From the NCBI RefSeq assembly GCF_002954775.1, contig NZ_KZ672954.1:24756-88755 (forward strand): a DNA stretch of 64,000 nt, given 5' to 3'. This stretch comes from Streptomyces geranii (GTDB lineage: Bacteria > Actinomycetota > Actinomycetes > Streptomycetales > Streptomycetaceae). The translations under genes and the position numbers were made by a program. Positions 23,546 through 30,378 of the stretch are shown piece after piece; position 1 is the first letter of the stretch, and each line of letters starts with the position of its first letter. Below the pieces are notes generated by a model. It did not search any database. It saw only the letters and a list, made by a program, of their open reading frames with translations, and had not been told where the DNA came from.

Positions 23546-23995
23546 TCACCGCGGGCGGGCGACGAACACCAGCAGGGGTGCCGCGCGCCGCCCCTCTCGC
23601 ACCTGTCGCGCTCGCGCGGTCAGGGCCTCCAACTCGTCGACGCGATGACCGACGACGTCGGCGATGTCCTGCGCCTGGTGGGCGAGTTCGCGGGCCTGCA
23701 TCAGCGCCCTGTGGTTGTCGCGGTGGTCGAGGTGGATCTCGGCGCCGCCGATGTCGTCGAGGAGTTCGCCGACGACCTCGTCCCGCACGGGCTTGGCGTG
23801 CCCCAGCCCGCCGAGGTGCCGCTCGCAGTCGACCAGGTCCTTCAGGTCGGCGATCCGGATGAGCAGGTCGCCGACACCCTCGGGGTCCTGGCGGTAGAGG
23901 TCGGCGAGGCCGTGGATCTGCTCGCGGGCGGCGGCGGCGCCGTCGAGCACGATCGCACCCTTGTGGCAGTGGCGAAGTGTGGGCAGGTAGTCCAT
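23546..23995 (-). CDS. Prophage hypothetical protein with helical charged domain, 149 aa
   Basis: ATG 23995 follows GGAAGGA. The central part is strongly helical and charged (LIRIADLKDLVDCERHLGGL, DIADVVGHRVDELEALTARA), suggesting a coiled-coil or DNA-associated protein. It ends near a basic Arg-rich tail. It is the first gene after the promoter at 24035-24053. No family recognised. Confidence 0.55.
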   Translation of the reverse strand: MDYLPTLRHCHKGAIVLDGAAAAREQIHGLADLYRQDPEGVGDLLIRIADLKDLVDCERHLGGLGHAKPVRDEVVGELLDDIGGAEIHLDHRDNHRALMQARELAHQAQDIADVVGHRVDELEALTARARQVREGRRAAPLLVFVARPR

Positions 23996-24034
23996 GTCGT
24001 CCTTCCGATCGAGAGGGGGCTCCTCCCCCTTTCT

Positions 24035-24053
24035 GGTTCTATTCTATATGCAT
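24035..24053 (-). promoter_or_regulatory. Repeated prophage promoter, copy 4
   Basis: Minus strand -35 TGGACA, 16-bp spacer, ATGCATA, -10 TAGAAT, AGAACC. The initial transcript would start with a G-run/C-run hairpin (about 24012-24031), as at 17802. Confidence 0.65.
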
Positions 24054-24097
24054 TGCCGGTGATGTCCACATTTTCGGCGAATTTTTCTTTCAGGGGT

Positions 24098-25078
24098 CTA
24101 AGTTTTCCGCTGGCTGCGTTCCTTCTGCGCTCGTACGGCCGCACGCGCGGCCTTGCGCGCCTCATCGGCCGCTTCCGGGTGCTCCTCTACTCGCTGTCGG
24201 CGTCTGGCGGCTTCCTCGTACCAGTCGTCCCAGAAGCGCCCGCGTACCCGCTGCTCCTCCTCCTTGGCCTCCTCCTGTTCCCTCCGGCGTCCTGCGCGCG
24301 GGTTCGTGCCGCAGCCACGGCAGGAGGCAGCAGGGCGTCCTCGGTGCTTCGTGCAGCCTCTCGGCGGCTCCCCTCGCTCGGCAGCGGAGCCGTCTGGCGG
24401 AGCGGACGAGGGCTCCCCTGCGGCGTCAGCCGTGGGGGTAGGGGGGAAAGGAAGGACAGAGGAAGAACCAGGAAAGGAAGGGGTTCCACCACTGGAACCC
24501 AGTGGGTTCCTCCCGTGAAACTCACCGGGTTCCACCGGTGGAACCCGGCTGTCCTGCCCGTCTGGGTTACCCCCGTGGAACCCTGCCTCTTCGCCTGGGT
24601 TCCCCGCGTGGAACCCAGCCTCGACCTGCGACGATTCGGCCTTCTCTCGGCGAGCGGTCTCGCGGTCATCGACGTCTTGATATGTCATCGCAGGCTTTGC
24701 GGGAGCCGACCGCGTGACTCCGGAGCGGGCCTTGTTGGGGTTCTTCGGAGCAGCCTTGCGGGCCTCCAGTCGCTCCTTGAGCTCCGGCGTGGTCGGCGTG
24801 GGCGGTACCCCGAGAGGGAAGATCCGGTAGACCGCCGACCGTCCCGCCTTGCCGACCTCCACGCGTTCGACAAGCCCTTTGGCTATCAGCTCCGTGACGA
24901 TGGTGATGGCGCGTTTGTCGGTCACACCGACCCAGGCCGCGAGGCGGGTGAGGCCGGGGCGCGCGAGTCGCGTCTCATCGTCAGCACTGTCCGCGATCTT
25001 CATGAGGGCGAGTTTCTGGCTCTGGCTGAGCACGTCGGGCGGCAAGTAAGCCGCAGCGATCATCAGTTGGATGGACAC
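24098..25078 (-). CDS. Phage replication initiator (winged-HTH, O-like), 326 aa, containing the iterons
   Basis: Winged helix-turn-helix protein: SQSQKLALMKIADSADDETR and ARPGLTRLAAWVGVTDKRAI form the replication-initiator HTH, then TIVTELIAKGLVERVEVGKA wing. The middle is low-complexity and Pro/Gly-rich, encoded by a cluster of 20-bp iterons that translate as repeated FHxGNP-like peptides; the C-terminus is charged and helical with a CTKHRGRPAASCRGC Cys motif. GTG 25078 follows AAGGGGAA. As in lambda O, the protein would bind iterons inside its own gene to start replication. Confidence 0.78.
   Translation of the reverse strand: MSIQLMIAAAYLPPDVLSQSQKLALMKIADSADDETRLARPGLTRLAAWVGVTDKRAITIVTELIAKGLVERVEVGKAGRSAVYRIFPLGVPPTPTTPELKERLEARKAAPKNPNKARSGVTRSAPAKPAMTYQDVDDRETARREKAESSQVEAGFHAGNPGEEAGFHGGNPDGQDSRVPPVEPGEFHGRNPLGSSGGTPSFPGSSSVLPFPPTPTADAAGEPSSAPPDGSAAERGEPPRGCTKHRGRPAASCRGCGTNPRAGRRREQEEAKEEEQRVRGRFWDDWYEEAARRRQRVEEHPEAADEARKAARAAVRAQKERSQRKT
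24481..24616. repeat. Iteron cluster: candidate prophage replication origin
   Basis: Five 20-bp dyad repeats of form GGGTTCCNNNNGTGGAACCC at 24481-24500, 24504-24523 (degenerate), 24527-24546, 24564-24583 and 24597-24616. Repeats 1-3 are spaced exactly 23 bp apart. They lie inside the initiator gene. The regular spacing and dyad symmetry point to initiator binding sites; nearby A/T-richer DNA for unwinding is not obvious. Confidence 0.72.
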
Positions 25079-25167
25079 GGTTCCCCTTGGGCGGTACAGG
25101 CACGGCGGCAGGACGGGATGCCCCGCCCGGTCGCTCCCAGGCGGGGCTGAGACTCATCGGAGTCGGG

Positions 25168-26295
25168 TCAGGCCGGCGCGATGTTGATGACCGCGGGCGT
25201 CTTCTTGCCGGTCTTCCGCCGAGGGATCGCCAGTCCTGCGTCCTTGAGGTTCTTGACCATGCGGTTGACGTCCGGCGTCATCGGGACCGGAATTCCGGCG
25301 ACCTCATGCAGGTCGACCATCGCCTCCACGTCGTCCTTCTCCTCGTCGTTGCCTCCGCGCCAGGACAGCTTGTTGGGGCCATAGGTCCCCTCGGGGGATT
25401 GGTCGAGCTTCTTGCGCGCGAACTTCTTGACCCTGTCGCCCTCGCTGGCGAGTTCGTGTCCCTTCACGTAGTCAATGAGCGCCTGTTCGCGGTCGGCGTC
25501 GTTGCGGATGAGCGCGGTCTGCTCAGGCACGCCCGGAGCTGTCCCGGGCCAGCACAGGGAGCGGAACGGGCAGTAATCGCAGATGGCGTCCAGACCGGGG
25601 CCGTTGAAATCGCGGGGCATCTCTTCGGGGCTGCCGGTCTCACGCACACGTTCCACCCACCACTGAGCCTCCGCCGCGCGCTGCGGGTCGAAGTCGATCT
25701 CTTGGACGTGCTCCGCGCCGGAGTCCCGGTTGATGAACCGGAAGCGAATACGGCCGATGTCCAGTGGCCCCAGGCGGGACAGGTACCGCTGGCCGGGAAC
25801 GTCCTCGAACCCGACCTCGAACAGTGCGCCCGCGTACAGCTGGACCTGCCGCAGCTCGGCGGCCGTGGCACCGTAGCGAAGAACGCGGTCCCAAAGGTAT
25901 GTGGACTTGGTCTTCACGTCCTCCACGGTGAGGACGTCGGCGGGTATCGCTGGCCTGTGACGAGCGGGCAGACGGGCGGCGGTCGCCGCGTCAAGCTGTA
26001 CGACGTCGACATGCCCTCGGATCAGGTTGTCCTGGACGCTGCGTTCCACCAGCCATCTGTACTCCGTGCGCGCGGACTCAAGCAGCCCGTGGTGAATGAA
26101 CGTTCCGAGGATCGCCGCTCGCTTGTCGGGGTGATCGGTCGGTGTGATGCCGTGCAGGATGTAGGCAGCGCGTCGGCCGCACACGGTGTCGGACGCGCCG
26201 AGCTGGGTCTGACGAGAGCGGGGACGGCGGGCGTCCACATCGTGTGCGGCATCCCAGATGGAAGGTGCGATGCCGTCAACGGTGGCTACGGACAT
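25168..26295 (-). CDS. PD-(D/E)XK nuclease with Cas4/RecB-like Fe-S motif, 375 aa
   Basis: RecB/Cas4-like exonuclease. Visible: early Cys (DTVCGRRAAY), the GTFIHHGLL histidine region, RGHVDVV, the catalytic D-x(n)-ExK-like VEDVKTK, QVQLYA (motif QxxxY), and a C-terminal CDYCPFRSLCW cluster that with the first Cys would hold an Fe-S centre. Paired with the RecA-like ATPase upstream, this looks like a phage recombination module (exonuclease + annealing/ATPase). ATG 26295 is set by the leader repeat (26303-26316). C-terminal ~90 residues (after SEGDRVKKFA) are basic and may bind DNA. Confidence 0.82.
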   Translation of the reverse strand: MSVATVDGIAPSIWDAAHDVDARRPRSRQTQLGASDTVCGRRAAYILHGITPTDHPDKRAAILGTFIHHGLLESARTEYRWLVERSVQDNLIRGHVDVVQLDAATAARLPARHRPAIPADVLTVEDVKTKSTYLWDRVLRYGATAAELRQVQLYAGALFEVGFEDVPGQRYLSRLGPLDIGRIRFRFINRDSGAEHVQEIDFDPQRAAEAQWWVERVRETGSPEEMPRDFNGPGLDAICDYCPFRSLCWPGTAPGVPEQTALIRNDADREQALIDYVKGHELASEGDRVKKFARKKLDQSPEGTYGPNKLSWRGGNDEEKDDVEAMVDLHEVAGIPVPMTPDVNRMVKNLKDAGLAIPRRKTGKKTPAVINIAPA

Positions 26296-26302
26296 GGGGG
26301 AG

Positions 26303-26316
26303 TTCTCCAAGAGGTC
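26303..26316 (-). promoter_or_regulatory. Start-associated repeat 5 (SAS-like RBS leader)
   Basis: GACCTCTTGGAGAA before the nuclease ATG at 26295, GGAG 10 nt upstream. Confidence 0.75.
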
Positions 26317-26327
26317 AGCGTGGGCGG

Positions 26328-27419
26328 TCACTGCTCGGCGTCCGCGTCCTGCTCGTCGGCCTTGCGCTGGGCGGCGGCACGGAGCTTGTCGGCGTCGGAC
26401 AGTGGGCCCTCCCCCATCTCCCGCCGGGGGCTGTCGAGTTCGGCGGCACGCTGCTCGGCGGCGGCCCGGATGGTGAGGATCTCGTCGTGGCTCAGGCGGT
26501 TCACCGGGTCTGGGACGGCCCGCCACAGCGCCTCCAGGAGCTTCTTGTCCGTCAGGCCGGCGATACGGGCGAGCCAGGGCTGTACGAGATCGCCGACAAG
26601 CACGGGCATGATGCGCGGCTGGGACTCGACGGAGCAGCCCAGCTTGTTGAAGACCAGGTCCTCGATGCTGAAGTCCCGCAGCGGCAGCGGCTTGTTCCGC
26701 TCGACGCGCATCCGCAGCGAGCGGACCTTGATGACCTGCGGGTCGGTGTTGCGCTTCATGCGCACCCAGCACGACGAGTCGAAGCCGAGGTCTTTCTGAG
26801 CCGAGACCTTCCACTCGCTCTTGTTCTGGATCGGCTGGCCGTTGTCGTCCGTGGCGCTGACCTGCTTGCCGCGGGCCAGCACGATGGCGATGCCGGGCAG
26901 CGTGCGCAGCAGGTAGACGATCCTGCTCCACCGCTCCGTAGCGTCGTTCCACAGATTCCGGCCGATGTCGAACGCGGCGTCCGGGTCCTCCTGGAGCAGG
27001 GCGCGGTTCTTGCGCGTCCGCCGACCGCGTTCGTAGGTCCAGTTGGTGAGCATCCGCCACAGCGCGGATCCCGAGTCGATGGTCAGGACGACCGGGGGCT
27101 CTCCGGCTGCAGCCGCACGCCTGGCCTCGGCATGCACGGCCTCAACCTGTTCGAGAATGTCTCGGTAGGTTCCGTCGTGCTCGATGATCAGATAGTTGGC
27201 GCCCTCGATGGCCGCGTACTCGTCGGCCGATCCCTCGTCGAGGTCGATCCAGTACATCTGGCCGATGCGGTCGCTGCTGGAGAACTGCGCGGCTGAGTAG
27301 GTCTTGCCCGCACCCTCCTCGCCCTCGATGAGGAGGAGAGGCCAGGGGACGATCCCCGTCGGCTTGCGTGTTTTCAGTTGGACTGCGGGCGGCGTTGCGG
27401 TGCCCGCCGGTGCATTCAC
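26328..27419 (-). CDS. RecA-like phage ATPase (Sak4-type recombination protein candidate), 363 aa
   Basis: ATPase with Walker A GEEGAGKT (residues 33-40) and Walker B VVLTIDSGSALW; the DLDEGSADEYAAIEGANYLI segment follows the first strand. This layout is that of phage AAA/RecA-fold proteins such as Sak4, which assist single-strand annealing. It is directly upstream of the exonuclease. GTG 27419 was chosen over an upstream in-frame start because the leader repeat (27427-27438) precedes it. The C-terminus is charged (RAAAQRKADEQDADAEQ). Confidence 0.8.
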   Translation of the reverse strand: MNAPAGTATPPAVQLKTRKPTGIVPWPLLLIEGEEGAGKTYSAAQFSSSDRIGQMYWIDLDEGSADEYAAIEGANYLIIEHDGTYRDILEQVEAVHAEARRAAAAGEPPVVLTIDSGSALWRMLTNWTYERGRRTRKNRALLQEDPDAAFDIGRNLWNDATERWSRIVYLLRTLPGIAIVLARGKQVSATDDNGQPIQNKSEWKVSAQKDLGFDSSCWVRMKRNTDPQVIKVRSLRMRVERNKPLPLRDFSIEDLVFNKLGCSVESQPRIMPVLVGDLVQPWLARIAGLTDKKLLEALWRAVPDPVNRLSHDEILTIRAAAEQRAAELDSPRREMGEGPLSDADKLRAAAQRKADEQDADAEQ

Positions 27420-27426
27420 GATCTGG

Positions 27427-27438
27427 CTCCAAGAGGTC
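27427..27438 (-). promoter_or_regulatory. Start-associated repeat 6 (SAS-like RBS leader)
   Basis: GACCTCTTGGAG before GTG 27419; the two A residues of the other copies are replaced by CC. Confidence 0.7.
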
Positions 27439-27442
27439 GTGG

Positions 27443-27787
27443 TCAGTCCGTGCGCAGAGCCCGGACTTCGAAGAGGGCTGCCCACTCCGGGTGTTCGGCC
27501 AGCAGGAGCCGTACGTACCGGGAGCGGTAGTCGTTGTTCAGCGCGAACTCGTCGCCTCGGGTCGCCGCGCCGTACTGGTAGCGCAGGAGCTCGAAGAGCA
27601 TCCCGATGCCGATGCGGCCGAACCCCTTCTCCGCGCAGTCGGCGGTCATCCGGATCAGCGCCCTGAGAACCCAGGGGTTGAGCGCGTGGAACGCCTCGAA
27701 TCGCTGCTGGATGGTCAGGCTGCCGACATCGGCGGGGTGGCGAACGGGCTGGATGGTGCCGAACAACGGCGGCTGTTCGATCAGCAA
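27443..27787 (-). CDS. Widespread phage protein of unknown function, 114 aa
   Basis: Reads LIEQPPLFGTIQPVRHPADV, RFEAFHALNPWVLRALIRMT, IGIGMLFELLRYQYGAATRG, LNNDYRSRYVRLLLAEHPEW. The FHxxNPWV and LNNDYRSRY segments recur in many phage proteins of unknown role. TTG 27787 follows GGGGGGAG; a longer in-frame N-terminus is untypical. First gene downstream of the complex operator region 27801-27866 and probably the leader of the recombination/replication unit. Confidence 0.65.
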   Translation of the reverse strand: MLIEQPPLFGTIQPVRHPADVGSLTIQQRFEAFHALNPWVLRALIRMTADCAEKGFGRIGIGMLFELLRYQYGAATRGDEFALNNDYRSRYVRLLLAEHPEWAALFEVRALRTD

Positions 27788-27800
27788 GGCTCCCCCCCTC

Positions 27801-27843
27801 AGATATAGACCTAACACTCTGAAGTGTTGGAATCTATCTCTGG
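27801..27843 (-). promoter_or_regulatory. Shared 20-bp motif, copy 2, inside a 40-bp dyad
   Basis: Plus-strand GTGTTGGAATCTATCTCTGG (27824-27843) plus a partner half at 27801-27818, giving AACACT-CTGA-AGTGTT (27813-27828) as perfect core dyad. It lies 14-56 bp upstream of the TTG start, with TAGATT as possible -10. The best of the three copies; likely repressor or activator site. Confidence 0.6.
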
Positions 27844-27852
27844 ACAGGAGAA

Positions 27853-27866
27853 TTGTCGATCGACAA
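27853..27866 (-). promoter_or_regulatory. 14-bp perfect palindrome overlapping a -35 region
   Basis: TTGTCGATCGACAA is fully symmetrical. Minus-strand reading places TCGACA (near TTGACA) 17 bp before the TAGATT hexamer, so a protein bound here would block that promoter. Candidate immunity-repressor or LexA-type operator. Confidence 0.5.
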
Positions 27867-27951
27867 CACCGCCGACCACCCTCCGGCGGCCCCCTGGATC
27901 GCTGCACGATCCCCCCTTTGACGAACGAAGCACACTCCCTTGAGCGCGCTC

Positions 27952-27966
27952 CCATTCTATGTGCAT
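27952..27966 (-). promoter_or_regulatory. Repeated prophage promoter, copy 5 (variant)
   Basis: Minus strand -35 TTGATC, 17-bp spacer, ATGCACA, -10 TAGAAT. It lies upstream of the palindrome and the shared motif, so this control region may have two promoters. Confidence 0.55.
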
Positions 27967-28006
27967 TAAGGGGTTAGATCAAGACATGTAAGCCTCTGAC
28001 CTGCGG

Positions 28007-28594
28007 CTATTCGGCGGTCCTGTTCGCCGCCCTACCTCGCGGCACGATCCTGGATCCGGGCCCGTCATAGCTGCCGTCACGCAGGGCCGACAAGACTTCC
28101 TCATCGGCCACCCAGTCCACTCCACGCGCACCCGCCTGTAGCGCGGGGGCGTCTGCAACGACCGGCTCCAGGAGCCAGATCGGTGATCCGGACAGGTTGT
28201 AGTCGGCGGGCCGGAACCGGCCCGTACTGATGGCCTTCCGCAGGAGCGCGCCGGACGGAAGCCGGAACAGAGTCACCAACTCGGCCTGACCTACCAGCGG
28301 GGGAAGTTGCTCAACCTCCCTCACCCAGTAGCCCGGGTCCTGCTCCTTGGTCAGCCGCTCAAGCTCCGTCTGATTGAGGCGCTTCGGGCGCGGGGTCGTC
28401 TCTCCGAAGCCCTTCACGAACCGGAGGAGCCAGTAAGGCGATCCGCTGATGATCTTGGCATAGCGGTAGTCGAGGGTGTGGTCCCTGCTGATCCACTGGC
28501 TGACCTGGAGCCGCTTCACGTCGTACAGCGCGGCGAACTCAGCTCCGCCGGCCAGATACGGCTTCCTTCCCGCCGGCGCCTTGTCCTCTGCCAC
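28007..28594 (-). CDS. Candidate prophage regulator with tandem repeated domain, 195 aa
   Basis: Two homologous halves: first about residues 13-60 (GAEFAALYDVKRLQVSQWIS ... GSPYWLLRFV) and second about 100-145 (GQAELVTLFRLPSGALLRKA ... GSPIWLLEPV). Each resembles a small MerR/excisionase-type winged-helix domain ending in SGSPxWLL. Tandem DNA-binding domains next to operator-like dyads suggest a repressor or lysis-lysogeny switch, but no family match is certain. GTG 28594 follows GGAGGCG. It lies between the early control region and the candidate sRNA. Confidence 0.6.
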   Translation of the reverse strand: MAEDKAPAGRKPYLAGGAEFAALYDVKRLQVSQWISRDHTLDYRYAKIISGSPYWLLRFVKGFGETTPRPKRLNQTELERLTKEQDPGYWVREVEQLPPLVGQAELVTLFRLPSGALLRKAISTGRFRPADYNLSGSPIWLLEPVVADAPALQAGARGVDWVADEEVLSALRDGSYDGPGSRIVPRGRAANRTAE

Positions 28595-28621
28595 TCCATC
28601 GCCTCCAGCTCACGTCACGTC

Positions 28622-28639
28622 TGCATATAGATTGTAACC
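28622..28639 (+). promoter_or_regulatory. Plus-strand copy of the prophage promoter core (sRNA promoter)
   Basis: TGCATATAGATTGTAACC, the same core as the minus-strand promoter set but pointing right, with TAGATT as -10. The -35 is poor (CCAGCT at 17-bp spacing). Only plus-strand copy in the prophage, immediately before the antisense element. Confidence 0.55.
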
Positions 28640-28735
28640 AACGGGGAAGCAGAGTCCGACCTCGCCGAAGAGGCGATAGGGTGGAGTCTCCAAGAGGTCG
28701 AAGACCCCCGTCGCGAGGCGGGGGTCTTCTTCCAT
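28640..28735 (+). ncRNA. Candidate antisense small RNA against the start-associated leaders
   Basis: Plus-strand unit of about 95 nt: promoter core at 28622-28639; a short stem (TCGCC/GGCGA around GAAGA); a single-stranded stretch with TCTCCAAGAGGTC (28687-28699), the exact reverse complement of the RBS leaders of six prophage genes on the other strand; then a strong terminator. No ORF fits. Pairing would cover GGAG and silence translation of replication, recombination, methyltransferase and other early genes. An alternative is a remnant leader plus a late-operon terminator in minus orientation. Confidence 0.55.
28700..28729 (+). terminator. Intrinsic terminator of the candidate sRNA
   Basis: GAAGACCCCCG (28700-28710) pairs perfectly with CGGGGGTCTTC (28719-28729) around an 8-nt loop, followed by the pyrimidine-rich TTCCATTTCC. 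Orientation favours plus-strand termination; on the minus strand no U-tract follows. Confidence 0.75.
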
Positions 28736-28784
28736 TTCCATGCTGGACTCTCGGCCGCTCGACGTCATCACATCTGATCGTGGG

Positions 28785-29039
28785 TCAGGTACGCGGCAGA
28801 GTGAGCGTCGTGTTCTCGTACTTCGGCGGACGGGCGTAGCCGAGCAGCCAGCCGAACCGAGGCGACAGATGCTCCTCGGCGAGCCGGAAGACGCCGTAGT
28901 AGGAGAAGGTGGCGACCGGGGTCAGGATTCCCGTGACGGCCGTCGCGTCGAGATCGAGTCCGTGGCGGAGGGCCACCGCGACGAGCCAGCCGACCGCGGC
29001 CGGAGCTCCCGTGCGCAGCAGCGAGACGTAGAGGTTCAT
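28785..29039 (-). CDS. Holin-like small membrane protein, 84 aa
   Basis: Two hydrophobic segments (APAAVGWLVAVALRHGL and TAVTGILTPVATFSYYGVF) with a charged C-terminus (SPRFGWLLGYARPPKYENTT). It lies 32 bp downstream of the endolysin gene, the usual lysis-cassette place, so a holin or lysis accessory role is likely. ATG 29039 follows AAGGAG with slightly long spacing. Last gene of the late operon; the terminator/sRNA region lies beyond. Confidence 0.65.
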   Translation of the reverse strand: MNLYVSLLRTGAPAAVGWLVAVALRHGLDLDATAVTGILTPVATFSYYGVFRLAEEHLSPRFGWLLGYARPPKYENTTLTLPRT

Positions 29040-29071
29040 GGGATGTGTGCTCCTTGGGCTGGTCAGCGGGA

Positions 29072-29920
29072 TCAGGCGAAGAGTCGGCGCCAGGTCTCCG
29101 GCCCGGGGTAGCCGTCGGCGTCGGATCCGGTCCACTTCTGGGCGTGCTGGAAGTCGACGACGTTGAGGCGGTCCGCCTCACCCCAGTCGCGGGACGGGCC
29201 GACGCGGTAGTGCTTGCCGTAGCCCTTGCGCACGAGCTGCTGGCCCAGCAGGAGAATCGAGACGTTCGACTTGCCGGGCCCGAAGGCGCTTCGGCCGGGG
29301 AACGCCGACGGGCCCGGCTTGGGCGCCGTCGACGTCGTGGTCGGCCACTTCGGCATCGGGCCCGGGTCCGTGTGGGTGTTCTCGGGCGTCTGGCCGTGGC
29401 CGTAGTGCCCGCCCTCCGTCTCCCAGATGTGCTCGCTCCGGTTCGCCTTCCAGGTGGGGGCGCCCATCGGCCAGACATCCGGCACCCCCCAACTCCGCGC
29501 CCAGGCCAGGATCTTGTCGAGTCCCTTGGCCGGGGTGTCCCGGACGGTCGCGTACGACTTCCCGTTCACGCGGCAGTACGGGAAGAACAGCGTCTCGACT
29601 TGGAGACACACCTTCCCGGTACGGTTGGTCCGGGTGCCGCTGGCCAGGTCGACGACCGACTTGGACCGGCTGTTCGCCGGATAGAACTGGGCGGTCCTGC
29701 CCGTGAAGGGATCCCAGAGCAGATGCGGCGCGACTCCCTTGCCGCCGCCCGTGAAGTACTGCACGAGCTTGTCGAACGGCACAAGATCGGCAGGCTTGGC
29801 CGCCGTGGCGTTCTTGTCCCACGTGATGTGCCAAATGACGCGTGGGTCGTACTGCATGTCGGTGGGTGCGGTGTCGCTGAGCGGATGCCGCTCAGCTCCA
29901 GGAAGCCAGAGATCAGGCAT
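29072..29920 (-). CDS. Endolysin (amidase-like with C-terminal peptidoglycan-binding domain), 282 aa
   Basis: Streptomyces-phage lysin of the DLWLPGAERHPL type. N-terminal catalytic part: VIWHITWDKNATA, PHLLWDPFTGRTAQFYPANS, VCLQVETLFFPYCRVNGKSY, WGVPDVWPMGAPTWKANRSE, HTDPGPMPKWP, where the histidines and E could bind zinc as in T7-lysozyme-like amidases. C-terminal ~65 residues (VSILLLGQQLVRKGYGKHYR, FQHAQKWTGSDADGYPGPET) are a peptidoglycan-binding domain. Acts on the cell wall at lysis. ATG 29920; the holin-like gene follows. Confidence 0.82.
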   Translation of the reverse strand: MPDLWLPGAERHPLSDTAPTDMQYDPRVIWHITWDKNATAAKPADLVPFDKLVQYFTGGGKGVAPHLLWDPFTGRTAQFYPANSRSKSVVDLASGTRTNRTGKVCLQVETLFFPYCRVNGKSYATVRDTPAKGLDKILAWARSWGVPDVWPMGAPTWKANRSEHIWETEGGHYGHGQTPENTHTDPGPMPKWPTTTSTAPKPGPSAFPGRSAFGPGKSNVSILLLGQQLVRKGYGKHYRVGPSRDWGEADRLNVVDFQHAQKWTGSDADGYPGPETWRRLFA

Positions 29921-29960
29921 GGCGCGTTCCTTGTTCTCCCCCGCGCCTGCTGTTCCGAGC

Positions 29961-30284
29961 CTACAGTCCGAGCTTGCCGGTCACGATCGCGACGATCACG
30001 CCCACCACGACCGGGGCCACAAGGGCGGTAAGAGCCAACCGCCGTACACCGCGGGCCTCTTGGCGCTCCGTCTCGCGCTCGCGCCGCATCTGGGCAACGT
30101 CGTCCTCGACGGCTTTGATCCGTACCTCGTCAGTCCGCCGGTCGGCGTCGTACTGGATCTTCGTCACCATCTCGGCGAGCCGCGCGCTGAAGGCAGCAAA
30201 GTCGGCACGCAGGTCGTCGCGCATCTGCTGCATGGCCCGCAGCAGTTCCCACGGCGTGGGGTCCTGTCCCGGCGGCGCGGTCAC
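29961..30284 (-). CDS. Coiled-coil protein with C-terminal membrane anchor, 107 aa
   Basis: An acidic/basic coiled coil (LLRAMQQMRDDLRADFAAFS, DEVRIKAVEDDVAQMRRERE) followed by one membrane segment (LALTALVAPVVVGVIVAIVT). This layout fits phage lysis-regulation proteins (hemolysin-XhlA-like) and spanin-like anchors. GTG 30284 follows GGGAG. It heads the lysis cassette. Confidence 0.65.
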   Translation of the reverse strand: MTAPPGQDPTPWELLRAMQQMRDDLRADFAAFSARLAEMVTKIQYDADRRTDEVRIKAVEDDVAQMRRERETERQEARGVRRLALTALVAPVVVGVIVAIVTGKLGL

Positions 30285-30378
30285 GGCGCTCCCTTCGGCA
30301 AGCCCCGCGCCGCTGAAGATCAGTCTATGAGACGCGGGGCAGGCCCGGACCGGCCGCGCTGTTTCGTGGGGACAGCCC

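Noticed and set aside
24481..24616. CRISPR-like array
   Set aside because: Repeats are short dyads with 3-17-bp gaps inside a coding gene; no spacers or cas genes. Better explained as iterons.
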